A DNA stretch of 64,000 nucleotides from CAVQHY01 sp963712465 (lineage in GTDB: Bacteria; Actinomycetota; Thermoleophilia; Gaiellales; Gaiellaceae), in contig CAVQHY010000005.1 of the NCBI GenBank assembly GCA_963712465.1, positions 186,001 through 250,000 of the forward strand, given 5' to 3'. This document shows, in pieces, positions 49,989 through 58,192 of the stretch (positions are counted from its first letter, which is position 1; every line of letters begins with the position of its first letter). Position numbers and translations under genes: made by a program. Under the pieces are notes generated by a model. It did not search any database. It saw only the letters and a program-made list of their open reading frames with translations, and had not been told where the DNA came from.

Positions 49989-50002
49989 CTCCCACCTGGG
50001 AG
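49989..50002 (-). terminator. short hairpin after the anti-sigma gene
   Basis: CTCCCA and TGGGAG form a 6-bp stem with a 2-base loop 9 bases past the rskA stop on the minus strand. There is no T-run, so support is weak. Confidence 0.3.
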
Positions 50003-50011
50003 GCTGCGTTG

Positions 50012-50713
50012 CTAGACGGGATCGGTCGCGAAGATCGGCTGCCCCGTCGGCTGCGGGGCGCCGCCGTCGTCCTCGATCGTGACGGCGACCACCGCTCCCG
50101 CGGGGACGGGCTCGGCCAGCGCGACCGTCGTCTGCGCGCCGGCTGACTCGAACGTCCCGGCCGAGACCGGCGTCTCCCCCTGGATCACCCACGCCTGGTA
50201 CGTCTTGTCCGCCGGAGCCGAGGCCAGGTCGTCGACGACGAGCACCGCGTCACCGCCCGGCACGACCACGACCGAGCCGTCCGCTCCGGCAAGCGGCACG
50301 CGCTCCGCGTCGCCCGCCGACAGGACCGAGACGATCTCGGCCTGGGAGTCCGCCGCCGCACGCTCGTCCCCGAGATCCCGGTTGAGCGTGGCCGCCCAGA
50401 TTCCGAGCCCGATCGCTGCGCAGGCGGCGACCGCCGCGAGCGCAGCTGCGGGTACCGCCCAGCGGGGGCGCAGCGGCGTTACGTTGGGCTGCTCGGCGCG
50501 GGCCTGCTCGACGATCCGCTCACGCAGCCCGGGCGGCTGGGGTGGCGCGTCGGCCTCGAAGGCGAGCGCCGCCGCGACGTCGCGAAACGATGCGACCTCC
50601 TCCTGGAGCTCGGGGCTGCGGGCGAGCAGGTCCTCGAACCGGCGCTCCTCTTCCGGATCGAGCGCGTGCAGCGCGTACGCGGCGGCTAGCTCTCTGACGG
50701 TCTGGTCGTCCAT
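50012..50713 (-). CDS. rskA: RskA-family anti-sigma factor
   Basis: A 233-residue type II membrane protein: an N-terminal anti-sigma zone (AAAYALHALDPEEERRFEDL), one TM helix at about residues 87-108 (VPAAALAAVAACAAIGLGIW) and an extracytoplasmic RskA domain with YQAWVIQGETPVSAGTFESA. It sequesters the sigma factor encoded just upstream until proteolysis. Its start overlaps the sigma gene by 28 bases. Confidence 0.92.
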   Translation of the reverse strand: MDDQTVRELAAAYALHALDPEEERRFEDLLARSPELQEEVASFRDVAAALAFEADAPPQPPGLRERIVEQARAEQPNVTPLRPRWAVPAAALAAVAACAAIGLGIWAATLNRDLGDERAAADSQAEIVSVLSAGDAERVPLAGADGSVVVVPGGDAVLVVDDLASAPADKTYQAWVIQGETPVSAGTFESAGAQTTVALAEPVPAGAVVAVTIEDDGGAPQPTGQPIFATDPV

Positions 50714-51267
50714 CGTTCCTCTTCCGCGAGGAGCTCGCGGAGCCTGGCCAGGCCCGCGAACATCCTGCTCTTGATTGTGCCGAGCGGCTGGCCGAGACGG
50801 TCGGCCAGCTCGGACTGGGTGAACCCGCCGAAGTACGCGAGCTCGATCGCCTCGCGCTGCTGGTCGGGCAGTTGCTTGAGTGCCTCCTGGACGCGCTCAC
50901 GCTGGAGCCGAAGCCAGACGACGTCGTCTGTCGCATCGCCCGTCACCGGCGGAGCCGCCTCGAGCGGCTCCGCCCGCCGGGGCTCCTCGCGCCTGACGAG
51001 GTCGACCGCGCGCCGGTGGACGAGCGTCAGGATCCATGTGCTTGCCTTCGCCCGCTCGGCCACGAATCGCCCCGCGGACCGCCACACCGAGAGGAACGCC
51101 TCCTGGACAGCGTCCTCGGCGAGTGACGGGTCGCGCACGATCCTGAGCGCGAGCCCGTAGGCGACGCGGCCGTAGCGATCGTAGAGCTCAGCGAGAGCGC
51201 TGTCGTCGGACCGCGCGACAAGGGCCACCAGGGCCTCGTCGGACAGATGTGCGAGATCTCTCGCCAC
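50686..51267 (-). CDS. sigK: ECF sigma factor, SigK type
   Basis: A 193-residue ECF sigma factor: region 2 is ALAELYDRYGRVAYGLALRI then EDAVQEAFLSVWRSAGRF, and region 4 contains LPDQQREAIELAYFGGFTQS then ELADRLGQPLGTIKSRMFAG. GTG at 51267 has a GGGAGG upstream; longer frames add unrelated sequence. It is cotranscribed with its anti-sigma factor and diverges from the DUF4331 gene across a region holding an inverted repeat (51349-51378). The DUF4331-TPR-cobalt transporter operon may be its regulon. Confidence 0.9.
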   Translation of the reverse strand: MARDLAHLSDEALVALVARSDDSALAELYDRYGRVAYGLALRIVRDPSLAEDAVQEAFLSVWRSAGRFVAERAKASTWILTLVHRRAVDLVRREEPRRAEPLEAAPPVTGDATDDVVWLRLQRERVQEALKQLPDQQREAIELAYFGGFTQSELADRLGQPLGTIKSRMFAGLARLRELLAEEERWTTRPSES

Positions 51268-51348
51268 GAGGGGCCCTCCCTGCCTGGGAGAGCGCGACCG
51301 TACCACGCCGAGGGGTCCCTTCACGCCTGATCTTCGACACGGACGCGC

Positions 51349-51378
51349 GTTCGGTTCACCCGCAACGGCACACCGAAC
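51349..51378. promoter_or_regulatory. inverted repeat in the sigK / DUF4331 divergent region
   Basis: GTTCGGT (51349-51355) and ACCGAAC (51372-51378) form a 7-bp inverted repeat with a 16-base spacer, centred between the two divergent starts. It may be a regulator site; no ECF promoter pair can be named with confidence. Confidence 0.4.
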
Positions 51379-51436
51379 CGGAACCGTCTCCAAGGCGAAC
51401 AAGCCGAGTCGGTAGGAGAGAACGGAAAGGAGAGTC

Positions 51437-52807
51437 ATGAAGAGGAAGGCAACGATCGTCGCGCTCGGCCTGGCCGTGACGGCGATCGCGCTTGCCGCCG
51501 CATTCGTCTCGGGCTCGGCCCCGGACGAGGGAAAGGCGGCGAGCCACAGGGAAGCCCCGCTGATCTCGGAGGACCCAGGCGCGGACGTGACGGACTTCTA
51601 TCTCTTCAGGAGTCCCGAGCGGCCCGACACGGTCACCGCGATCATGAACGTCAACCCGTTCGAGGAGCCGTCGGCGGGCCCGAACTGGTACTTCTTCTCG
51701 CCGTCGGCCAAGTACGTCATCCACTTCGACAACACGGGTGACGGCAAGCCGGACGTGAGCTACGAGTTCAAGTTCAATACGCTCAAGGCGTCGCTCTCGG
51801 ACACGCTTCCGCTCGGTTGCGTCGCCGGCAAGTGCCAGAGCTACAACCTGTGGCGCGTCAAGGGCGGCAAGGGCTCGGCGATCGCGAAGAACCTGCCCGT
51901 GGCCCCCAACAACATCGGCCCGCGCACGCGGGGCGCCTTCGAGGACGGGGCGGACTACGGCACGATCCGCGACCGCACGATCAAGGGCGTCAAGGGCGGC
52001 GGGCTTGTCTACGCCGGCCCCGCCGACGACCCGTTCTTCGGCGACATCGGCGCCGCCTTCGACCTCGTCACCATCCGCAACGGAACGGGGAACAAGGGCG
52101 GCGGCATCGACTCGTTCGGCGGCTTCAACGTCCACACGATCGCCCTCCAGATCCCGATCTCCGAGATCAAGGGCTCGGGGGACGTCGTCGGCGCGTGGGG
52201 GTCGGTCTACCGCCAGACGGCGAAGACCGGCGGCAAGGGCAAGGGCGACTGGGTGCAGGTCTCACGCCTCGGCAACCCGCTCCTGAACGAGCTGCTGATC
52301 CCGACGGCGAAGAAGGATCTCTGGAACGCGACCTCGCCGAACGGTGATGCGCAGTTCAACACGTACATCCTCAACCCGTCCCTCGCGGCGGCGACGAACG
52401 CGATCTACAAGCCGCTCGGGCTCGATCTCAAGATCCCCGAGAAGGATCGCGTCGATCTGCTCGCCGCCTTCCACTCGGGTCTCGGCCTGCTCGGGAACGA
52501 GCTCGGCAAGGACGCCGACATGATCCGGCTGAACCTGACGACCCCCGTCGCAGGCACGCCGAACCGTCTCGGCCCGCTTGCCGGAGACGTCGCAGGCTGG
52601 CCCAACGGTCGCCGGCTCACGGACGACGTCGTCGACGTCGCCCTGATCGCGCTCGGCGGCGCGCTGTTCGACCCGCCGAACGTGCTCCCGCTGGGCGACG
52701 GCGTCAACGCCAACGACCGGCCGTTCGGCTCGTCGTTCCCGTACGTCGCGCTCCCGTGGGAGGGCCTGGCGAACACGCACGGCACCCCCTACCCGATCAC
52801 GCCGTAG
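51437..52807 (+). CDS. DUF4331 family exported protein
   Basis: A 456-residue protein with a signal peptide (MKRKATIVALGLAVTAIALA, about 25 residues) and the DUF4331 pattern: ASHREAPLISEDPGADVTDF, then YLFRSP, NTGDGKPDVSYEFKF and a C-terminal NGRRLTDDVVDVALIALGGA. Function of the family is unknown; members are extracytoplasmic and often sit near ECF sigma factors and TPR proteins, as here. ATG at 51437 follows GGAAAGGAGAGTC. First gene of the operon running to 56528. Confidence 0.92.
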   Translation: MKRKATIVALGLAVTAIALAAAFVSGSAPDEGKAASHREAPLISEDPGADVTDFYLFRSPERPDTVTAIMNVNPFEEPSAGPNWYFFSPSAKYVIHFDNTGDGKPDVSYEFKFNTLKASLSDTLPLGCVAGKCQSYNLWRVKGGKGSAIAKNLPVAPNNIGPRTRGAFEDGADYGTIRDRTIKGVKGGGLVYAGPADDPFFGDIGAAFDLVTIRNGTGNKGGGIDSFGGFNVHTIALQIPISEIKGSGDVVGAWGSVYRQTAKTGGKGKGDWVQVSRLGNPLLNELLIPTAKKDLWNATSPNGDAQFNTYILNPSLAAATNAIYKPLGLDLKIPEKDRVDLLAAFHSGLGLLGNELGKDADMIRLNLTTPVAGTPNRLGPLAGDVAGWPNGRRLTDDVVDVALIALGGALFDPPNVLPLGDGVNANDRPFGSSFPYVALPWEGLANTHGTPYPITP

Positions 52808-52899
52808 CCAGAGACCTCGGAGGGGCCCGTCCACGAGTCGGGCGGGCCGCTCCGAACCCGATCAGCCACACCGACGAACAGGGGAGAGGAGAGAGGGGA

Positions 52900-54291
52900 A
52901 TGAGGCGCAAGCGGATCGTGATCGGAGGAGCGGCGGCGGGAGTCGCGGCGCTCGCCGTCCTTCTGGGCGGCGTCCTCTCCGGCCCCACCGCCACGGCGCC
53001 CCCCACGCCGCAGGCGGTGCGCCCGGCTGCCGACGCCGCCGGGCAGATTCTCACCGGAGTCGCGCCCGGCGACACCGCCTCCTACGTTCGCGAGCTCGAG
53101 ACAAAAGTCGCGGCTAACCCGAAGGACGAGGAATCGCTCACACTGCTCGGCCTGGGCTACCAGCAACGCGTCCGCGAGACGGGCGACCCGACCTTCTATC
53201 CGCTCTCGGAGCGCACGCTGCGCAAGGCGCTCGCGCTGGCGGGCGACGACTACCTCGCGACGACCGGGCTGGCGAGCCTCGCCGCGTCGCGCCACCGGTT
53301 CGAGAACGCCCGCGAGCTCGCCCAGCGGGCGATCGGCATCAGCGCGACCAGCGCCGCGCCCTACGGCGTCCTCGGCGACGCGCTCGTCGAGCTTGGCCGC
53401 TACGGGGAGGCGTTCGAGGCCTTCGACCGTATGGTCTCGATCAAGCCCAACATCGCCTCGTACGCCCGTGTCTCGTACGCGCGAGAGCTGCTCGGACGCC
53501 CCCGGGACGCCATCGCCGCGATGAAGCTCGCGGTCGACGCAGGCTCTGCCAACGCCGAGAACCACGCCTGGACGCTCGTACAGCTCGGCAACCTGTACTT
53601 CGACACCGGTCGCCTCGACGAAGCGGCCGGCGTGTACCGGGCGGCGCTCGCCCGGCTTCCGCGCTACGTGTACGCGGAGGCGGGGCTCGCCCGCGTGCAG
53701 GCGTCGAGCGGTTATTACACCGAGGCTGTGCGCCTGTACCGCCGCGCGCTCGACACGATCCCGCTCCCGCAGTTCGCGGTCGGCCTCGGCGACACGCTCA
53801 CGCTCGCCGGCCGCGACGACGAGGCGGCGCGGGCCTACGGCCTCGTCGACGTGATCCAGAGGCTATTCGAGGCAAACGGCGTCCGCACCGAGCTCGAGAC
53901 CGCACGGTTCGACCTCGATCATGACCGCAACGTCGCCCATGCCCTCGCCCGAGCCGAGGAGGCCTACACGGCACGCCGATCGATCGAGGCCGAGGACACC
54001 CTGGCGTGGGCGTACTACAAGAACGGGCGCTGCGATCGGGCGCTCGTCCACTCGAAGCGAGCGCTGCGTCTCGGCACGCTCGACGGCCTGAAGCTCTTCG
54101 ACCGCGGCATGATCGAGCGTTGCCTCGGCCGCGAGCAGGCCGGCAAGCGCTTCATCGCGCGTGCGCTCGAGGTCAATCCGCACTTCTCCCTCCTCTACGT
54201 TCCCGTCGCGAAGGAGGTTCTGCGAGGTCGTGCTCGGGTGGGCCTGGGCGGGATGTTTGGCGGCGAGGGTGGGCTGGTCGGACCATCATGA
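52900..54291 (+). CDS. exported TPR-repeat protein
   Basis: A 463-residue protein with an N-terminal signal/anchor (RIVIGGAAAGVAALAVLLGG) and about ten tetratricopeptide repeats from residue 65 to 440, for example LGDALVELGRYGEAFEAFDR and LVQLGNLYFDTGRLDEAAGV. It probably scaffolds partners outside the membrane. ATG at 52900 follows GGAGAGGAGAGAGGGG. It lies between DUF4331 and the cobalt transporter, overlapping the latter's ATG by 4 bases. Confidence 0.88.
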   Translation: MRRKRIVIGGAAAGVAALAVLLGGVLSGPTATAPPTPQAVRPAADAAGQILTGVAPGDTASYVRELETKVAANPKDEESLTLLGLGYQQRVRETGDPTFYPLSERTLRKALALAGDDYLATTGLASLAASRHRFENARELAQRAIGISATSAAPYGVLGDALVELGRYGEAFEAFDRMVSIKPNIASYARVSYARELLGRPRDAIAAMKLAVDAGSANAENHAWTLVQLGNLYFDTGRLDEAAGVYRAALARLPRYVYAEAGLARVQASSGYYTEAVRLYRRALDTIPLPQFAVGLGDTLTLAGRDDEAARAYGLVDVIQRLFEANGVRTELETARFDLDHDRNVAHALARAEEAYTARRSIEAEDTLAWAYYKNGRCDRALVHSKRALRLGTLDGLKLFDRGMIERCLGREQAGKRFIARALEVNPHFSLLYVPVAKEVLRGRARVGLGGMFGGEGGLVGPS

Positions 54292-55763
54292 GAAAGCTTC
54301 TCCTCGTCCTCGCCACGCTCGCAGCTCTGGCGCTCCCGGCGCTCGCGTCGGCCCATCCGCTCGGCAACTTCACGACGAACCGCTACTCGCGGGTCGAGCT
54401 CTCAGGCGATCGAATCTACGTGCTCTACGTCCTCGATCTCGCCGAGATCCCCACGTACCAGGCCCAAGAGGACGTCGACCGAATCGGTCGCGATGCCTAC
54501 GGGGCGCGGCTCGCCGCGCAGCTTCGCGACGGGCTCCAGCTCACGATCGACGGGAGGGCGCGGCCGCTGACCGAGCTGCGCCATGCGCTCGCGTTCCCCG
54601 ACGGCGTCGGCGGCCTGAAGACCACACGGCTCGACGTCGTTCTCGACGCGGGCCCGGCGACACAGCGCGACGCGCCCGTTCGCCTCACCTACGAGGACGG
54701 GAACTTCCCGAATCGCATCGGCTGGAGAGAGATCGTCGTCCGGGGCGAGGGCGGCTCGTCCGTCCTGAGCTCGTCCGCGCCTGCGACGAGCGTCTCCGAC
54801 GAGCTGCGGGCATACCCGAAGGACCTGCTCGGATCGCCGCTCGACGTCACCGGCGCGCAGGTCTCCTACGAGCCCGGTACGACCGCGGGGACGCCTCCTC
54901 CGCTGCTCGGCGCGCAGGACCTCGAAGCGCCGGCCCGCGTCACGTCGAAGAGCGAGGGTGGCTTCGCCGGCCTGATCGAGCGGGAGAATCTCAGCGCCGG
55001 CGTCATCCTCGTCGCCGTGCTCGCGGCGATGTTCTGGGGCGCGGCGCACGCGCTCACCCCAGGACACGGCAAGGCGATCGTCGCCGCGTACATGGTCGGC
55101 AGCCGCGGCACCGCGAAGCACGCCGTGCTGCTCGGCGGCATCGTGACCGTCACCCACACGATCGGTGTCTTCGCGCTGGGGCTCGTGACGCTCGCGCTGT
55201 CCGAGTTCATCGTCCCCGAGAAGCTCTACCCGTGGCTGAACCTCGTGTCGGCGATCCTGGTCGTCGCCGTCGGCGTCACGGTCCTTCGGCTTCGCGTCTT
55301 CGACTGGCTGCGCCCGTCGCGCCGTCGCGCCGATTCCCACAACGATCACGCCCACGCCCACTCCCACCACGGCCATAGCCATGGTCAAGGCCATCACCAC
55401 CACGACCACGGCTGCCACGACCACGACCACAGCCACGTCCCCGAGCCGGGAAGCGGCATGAAGGGGCTCGTCGCCGTGGGCATCTCGGGCGGCCTGCTCC
55501 CGTGCCCGACGGCGCTCGTCGTCCTCCTCGCCGCGATCTCTCTCCACCGCGTCGGCTACGGCCTCCTGCTGATCGTCGCGTTCAGCGTCGGCCTCGCTGC
55601 CTCGATCACCGCGATCGGACTGCTCGCCGTCGGCGCGAAGAGCGTCTTTGGCCGCATGAGCTTCGAGGGGCGCCTCATCCGCGCGCTTCCGGCGGTCAGC
55701 GCGCTCGTGATAATCGCTGTTGGGATCGCGATGACCGTCCGCACGCTGCCGGCGATCACCTAG
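54288..55763 (+). CDS. nickel/cobalt transporter, NicO/RcnA type, with exported N-terminal domain
   Basis: A 491-residue protein: a signal peptide, an extracytoplasmic domain starting AHPLGNFTTNRYSRVELSGD (about residues 22-225), then six TM helices. The NicO/RcnA metal motif is AAHALTPGHGKAIVAAYMVG near residue 255, and a histidine-rich cytoplasmic loop with over 20 His (HGHSHGQGHHHHDHGCHDHD) separates the two halves. It would move Co2+ or Ni2+. Direction is uncertain. It is coupled to the TPR gene by an ATGA overlap. Confidence 0.87.
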   Translation: MRKLLLVLATLAALALPALASAHPLGNFTTNRYSRVELSGDRIYVLYVLDLAEIPTYQAQEDVDRIGRDAYGARLAAQLRDGLQLTIDGRARPLTELRHALAFPDGVGGLKTTRLDVVLDAGPATQRDAPVRLTYEDGNFPNRIGWREIVVRGEGGSSVLSSSAPATSVSDELRAYPKDLLGSPLDVTGAQVSYEPGTTAGTPPPLLGAQDLEAPARVTSKSEGGFAGLIERENLSAGVILVAVLAAMFWGAAHALTPGHGKAIVAAYMVGSRGTAKHAVLLGGIVTVTHTIGVFALGLVTLALSEFIVPEKLYPWLNLVSAILVVAVGVTVLRLRVFDWLRPSRRRADSHNDHAHAHSHHGHSHGQGHHHHDHGCHDHDHSHVPEPGSGMKGLVAVGISGGLLPCPTALVVLLAAISLHRVGYGLLLIVAFSVGLAASITAIGLLAVGAKSVFGRMSFEGRLIRALPAVSALVIIAVGIAMTVRTLPAIT

Positions 55764-55778
55764 CAGAAAGGAGCGCAC

Positions 55779-56528
55779 ATGTTCGGACTCGACGACGCCA
55801 TCGCCTCCTTCTCCGACGGGACGACTGTTCTCGTCGTGCTACTCGTTGCCGTTCTCCTAGGCTTGCGCCACGCGATCGATCCCGACCACCTGGTGGCCGT
55901 AACCACGCTGACCGCCTCAGGCACGGGTCCTGGGGCCCGCCGTGCCGGGTCGCTTGGGCTTGCCTGGGGCCTCGGGCACGCGACAACCCTCTTCTTGCTC
56001 GGCGTGCCGATCATCCTCTACCGCGCCTACCTTCCTGAGGCCGCGCAACGGCTGGCGGAGACGGCGATCGGGCTTCTGATCGTCGGCCTCGCGATCTGGC
56101 TTCTGGTGCGCTGGCGTCGAGGGGTCTTTCATGCGCACCTCCACGAACACGACGGCGCGCCGCACCTTCATGTGCACACTCACCGGCAGCTCGATGAGCA
56201 CGCGCACGGTCACAGACCGACCATCCGGACACCGCTCCAGGCCTACGGGATCGGGTTGGTGCACGGCATCGGCGGCTCCGCCGGCGTCGGCATCCTCCTT
56301 CTATCGACCATCGGGAGTCACGCGCTGGGCCTTGTGGCGCTCGCCCTCTTCGCCGCGTTTACCGCCGTCTCGATGGCGCTCGTCTCGACCGGCTTCGGGT
56401 TGACGCTCGCGAGCTCTCCCGTGCGCAGCTCGTTCGCCGTCCTGGCGCCTCCGCTCGGTGTCGTGAGCATGGCCTTTGGGATCTGGTACGTGCTCGGCGC
56501 ACTCGCTCTCGCGCCCTATTACTTCTAG
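55779..56528 (+). CDS. NiCoT-like nickel/cobalt transporter
   Basis: A 249-residue membrane protein with about six helices. The first helix carries the HX4DH signature in LGLRHAIDPDHLVAVTTL, the hallmark of NiCoT/UreH-like transporters, and a second motif LGLAWGLGHATTLFLLGVPI. A histidine-containing loop (about residues 112-150) probably binds metal. ATG at 55779 follows AAAGGAGCGCAC. It is the last gene before the cobalamin riboswitch and likely feeds cobalt into corrinoid metabolism. Confidence 0.87.
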   Translation: MFGLDDAIASFSDGTTVLVVLLVAVLLGLRHAIDPDHLVAVTTLTASGTGPGARRAGSLGLAWGLGHATTLFLLGVPIILYRAYLPEAAQRLAETAIGLLIVGLAIWLLVRWRRGVFHAHLHEHDGAPHLHVHTHRQLDEHAHGHRPTIRTPLQAYGIGLVHGIGGSAGVGILLLSTIGSHALGLVALALFAAFTAVSMALVSTGFGLTLASSPVRSSFAVLAPPLGVVSMAFGIWYVLGALALAPYYF

Positions 56529-56569
56529 ACCGTCACCCCGTCGCGCTGCTACGCTCGGGCTATTGACCC

Positions 56570-56712
56570 ACAGGCAAGCGGTCAAGGGAACCCGGTGCGA
56601 GTCCGGGACGGTCCCGCCGCTGTAAGGGGAGATGCTCTTCCGCCGAACTGCCACTGGCCGAAGGCTGGGAAGGCGACGGGAGGGGGAGCCCCGAGTCAGA
56701 AGACCTGCCGCG
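56570..56712 (+). promoter_or_regulatory. cobalamin (B12) riboswitch
   Basis: The RNA contains the conserved core GGGAACCCGGTGCGAGTCCG (56586 on), GGACGGTCCCGCCGCTGTAA, the kissing-loop arm with GCCACTGGCC and the closing AGTCAGAAGACCTGCC near 56694-56709. CCTCC at 56715-56719 can pair with the ribosome-site GGAGG at 56741-56745, so B12 binding probably blocks translation of the DUF4430 gene. Confidence 0.92.
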
Positions 56713-56749
56713 CGCCTCCAACCCCGTTCCCCTCGCGGAAGGAGGAAAC

Positions 56750-57775
56750 GTGTTTCGACGACTGCCCGTCCTCGCCGTCTCGGCCGTCCTCGGACTGGCG
56801 CTCGCAGCATCGTCCTCGGCGGCCACGATCCAGCTCCGGGTCGAAGGGCTGACCCAAACCCTCTTCGACGGTAGCGTGACGACGTCGGCTCACGACGTCG
56901 GCGGTCACGTGTGCGACGGCACCAACGGAGGGGCCAACTCCGCGCCGGGCCCGACGATGACAGGGGCGCTCGACGAGACAAGCCTCTCGTGGTCGGGTAC
57001 CTGGTTCGACAGCTTCGACGACTTCTCAATCGACACGATCGGGCCCGACTCCTCCGACCTCGCGAACAACCGCTTCTGGGGCCTTGTGCTCAACGGCGCG
57101 CAGACCCAGGTGGGAGGGTGCCAGCAGCAGATCGAAGACGGGGACGAGGTGCTCTTCGCCTACGACGTGTTTTCGAAGGCGCACGTGCTCAAGCTCAGAA
57201 GCGAGCAGAACGTCGCCGCGATCAACACAGGCGTCGTCTACACGGTCTCGGACGCGCAGACCGGGCAGCCCGTCGAGGGTGCGAGCGTCGGCGGCAAGAC
57301 GACGGACGCGTCCGGTCACGCGACGGTCTTCTACGCGACGACGGGGACGCAGACCGTCAAGGCCGAGAAGTCCGAAAGCATTCGCTCCAACAGGTTCACG
57401 ACCTGCGTCTACGACCCGGCCGCAGGTGGGTGCGGGTTCGCCGCGGCCGCGAAGCCGCCACCGACGACTGCTTCTGGGGGGGGAACGTTCACCCCGCCGA
57501 CGGTTCCCTCGTGCTCGTCGATCTCCGTATCGGGCGGTCCGCTGCACGTCGGTCGGCGGAGCCGGGTTCAGATCGTGGTGAGCCTGGCCGGAGCTCCCGT
57601 TTCCGGCGTCCAGGTGCGCCTGCGCGGCGACGGTGTGGACGTCAGGCGGATCACCGACGGCGCCGGGATGGCCACCGCGGAGCTCAAAGCGAGGCGGCCC
57701 GGCACGATCCGCGTGGGGGTCTACGGCGAGATCCGCCGCTGCGGCGTCGAGGGAGTCCCGGCCAGACGGGGCTAA
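56750..57775 (+). CDS. secreted DUF4430-domain protein under B12 control
   Basis: A 341-residue exported protein: signal peptide (VLAVSAVLGLALAASSSAAT), a DUF4430 domain at about residues 28-145 with TIQLRVEGLTQTLFDGSV and NRFWGLVLNGAQTQVGGC, then an Ig-like domain (GASVGGKTTDASGHATVFYA) and a second one at the C-terminus (GVQVRLRGDGVDVRRITDGA). DUF4430 resembles the C-terminal domain of transcobalamin. Together with the riboswitch this suggests corrinoid capture at the cell surface. GTG at 56750 follows AAGGAGGAAAC. No sorting signal is visible. Confidence 0.82.
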   Translation: MFRRLPVLAVSAVLGLALAASSSAATIQLRVEGLTQTLFDGSVTTSAHDVGGHVCDGTNGGANSAPGPTMTGALDETSLSWSGTWFDSFDDFSIDTIGPDSSDLANNRFWGLVLNGAQTQVGGCQQQIEDGDEVLFAYDVFSKAHVLKLRSEQNVAAINTGVVYTVSDAQTGQPVEGASVGGKTTDASGHATVFYATTGTQTVKAEKSESIRSNRFTTCVYDPAAGGCGFAAAAKPPPTTASGGGTFTPPTVPSCSSISVSGGPLHVGRRSRVQIVVSLAGAPVSGVQVRLRGDGVDVRRITDGAGMATAELKARRPGTIRVGVYGEIRRCGVEGVPARRG

Positions 57776-57927
57776 CGCACACTGCTCGGATCGGGGCGGT
57801 CGGCGGAGAAAGGTCGCCGCCCTGATCCTGGACGCAAGTCGCAACTGATTCGCAAGAGAGAGAGGATCGGTTCGGCCCCGATGCGGAAAGATCGACACGC
57901 GAAAAGGCCTCCGCTACGATCGCCCTC

Positions 57928-58164
57928 GTGACGGGCTTTCTCAGGCGACTCTTCGGAGGATCCGACATGACCGACGAGCATCCGCACGACCATCCGCACA
58001 GCCACACGCACAGCCACGACGGCGTCGAGCATGCGCACGCTCACGACGAGCACGACCACGAGCACGTCGACCACGAGCACGAGCACAGTCACGGCGACGA
58101 GACTCACTCCCACGTGCACTCGCACGAAGCGGGTCTCGAGCACGATCACACGCACCAGCACTAG
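57928..58164 (+). CDS. histidine-rich metal-binding peptide
   Basis: A 78-residue protein in which 25 residues are histidine, alternating with Asp/Glu/Ser/Thr (HPHDHPHSHTHSHDG, then EHAHAHDEHDHEHVDHEHE), after a short amphipathic start MTGFLRRLFGG. GTG at 57928 is used; an inner ATG at 57967 is possible. Such peptides buffer nickel, cobalt or zinc. It follows the B12-regulated gene and two Ni/Co transporters, so cobalt storage is the likely role, inferred from context. Confidence 0.7.
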   Translation: MTGFLRRLFGGSDMTDEHPHDHPHSHTHSHDGVEHAHAHDEHDHEHVDHEHEHSHGDETHSHVHSHEAGLEHDHTHQH

Positions 58165-58192
58165 CGCACGACGCCCGTAGAATCGGCCGGCC

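Noticed and set aside
57933..58160. His-rich segment as a low-complexity artefact
   Set aside because: It has a start, a stop, a non-repetitive N-terminus and fits the metal context, so it was kept as a gene.
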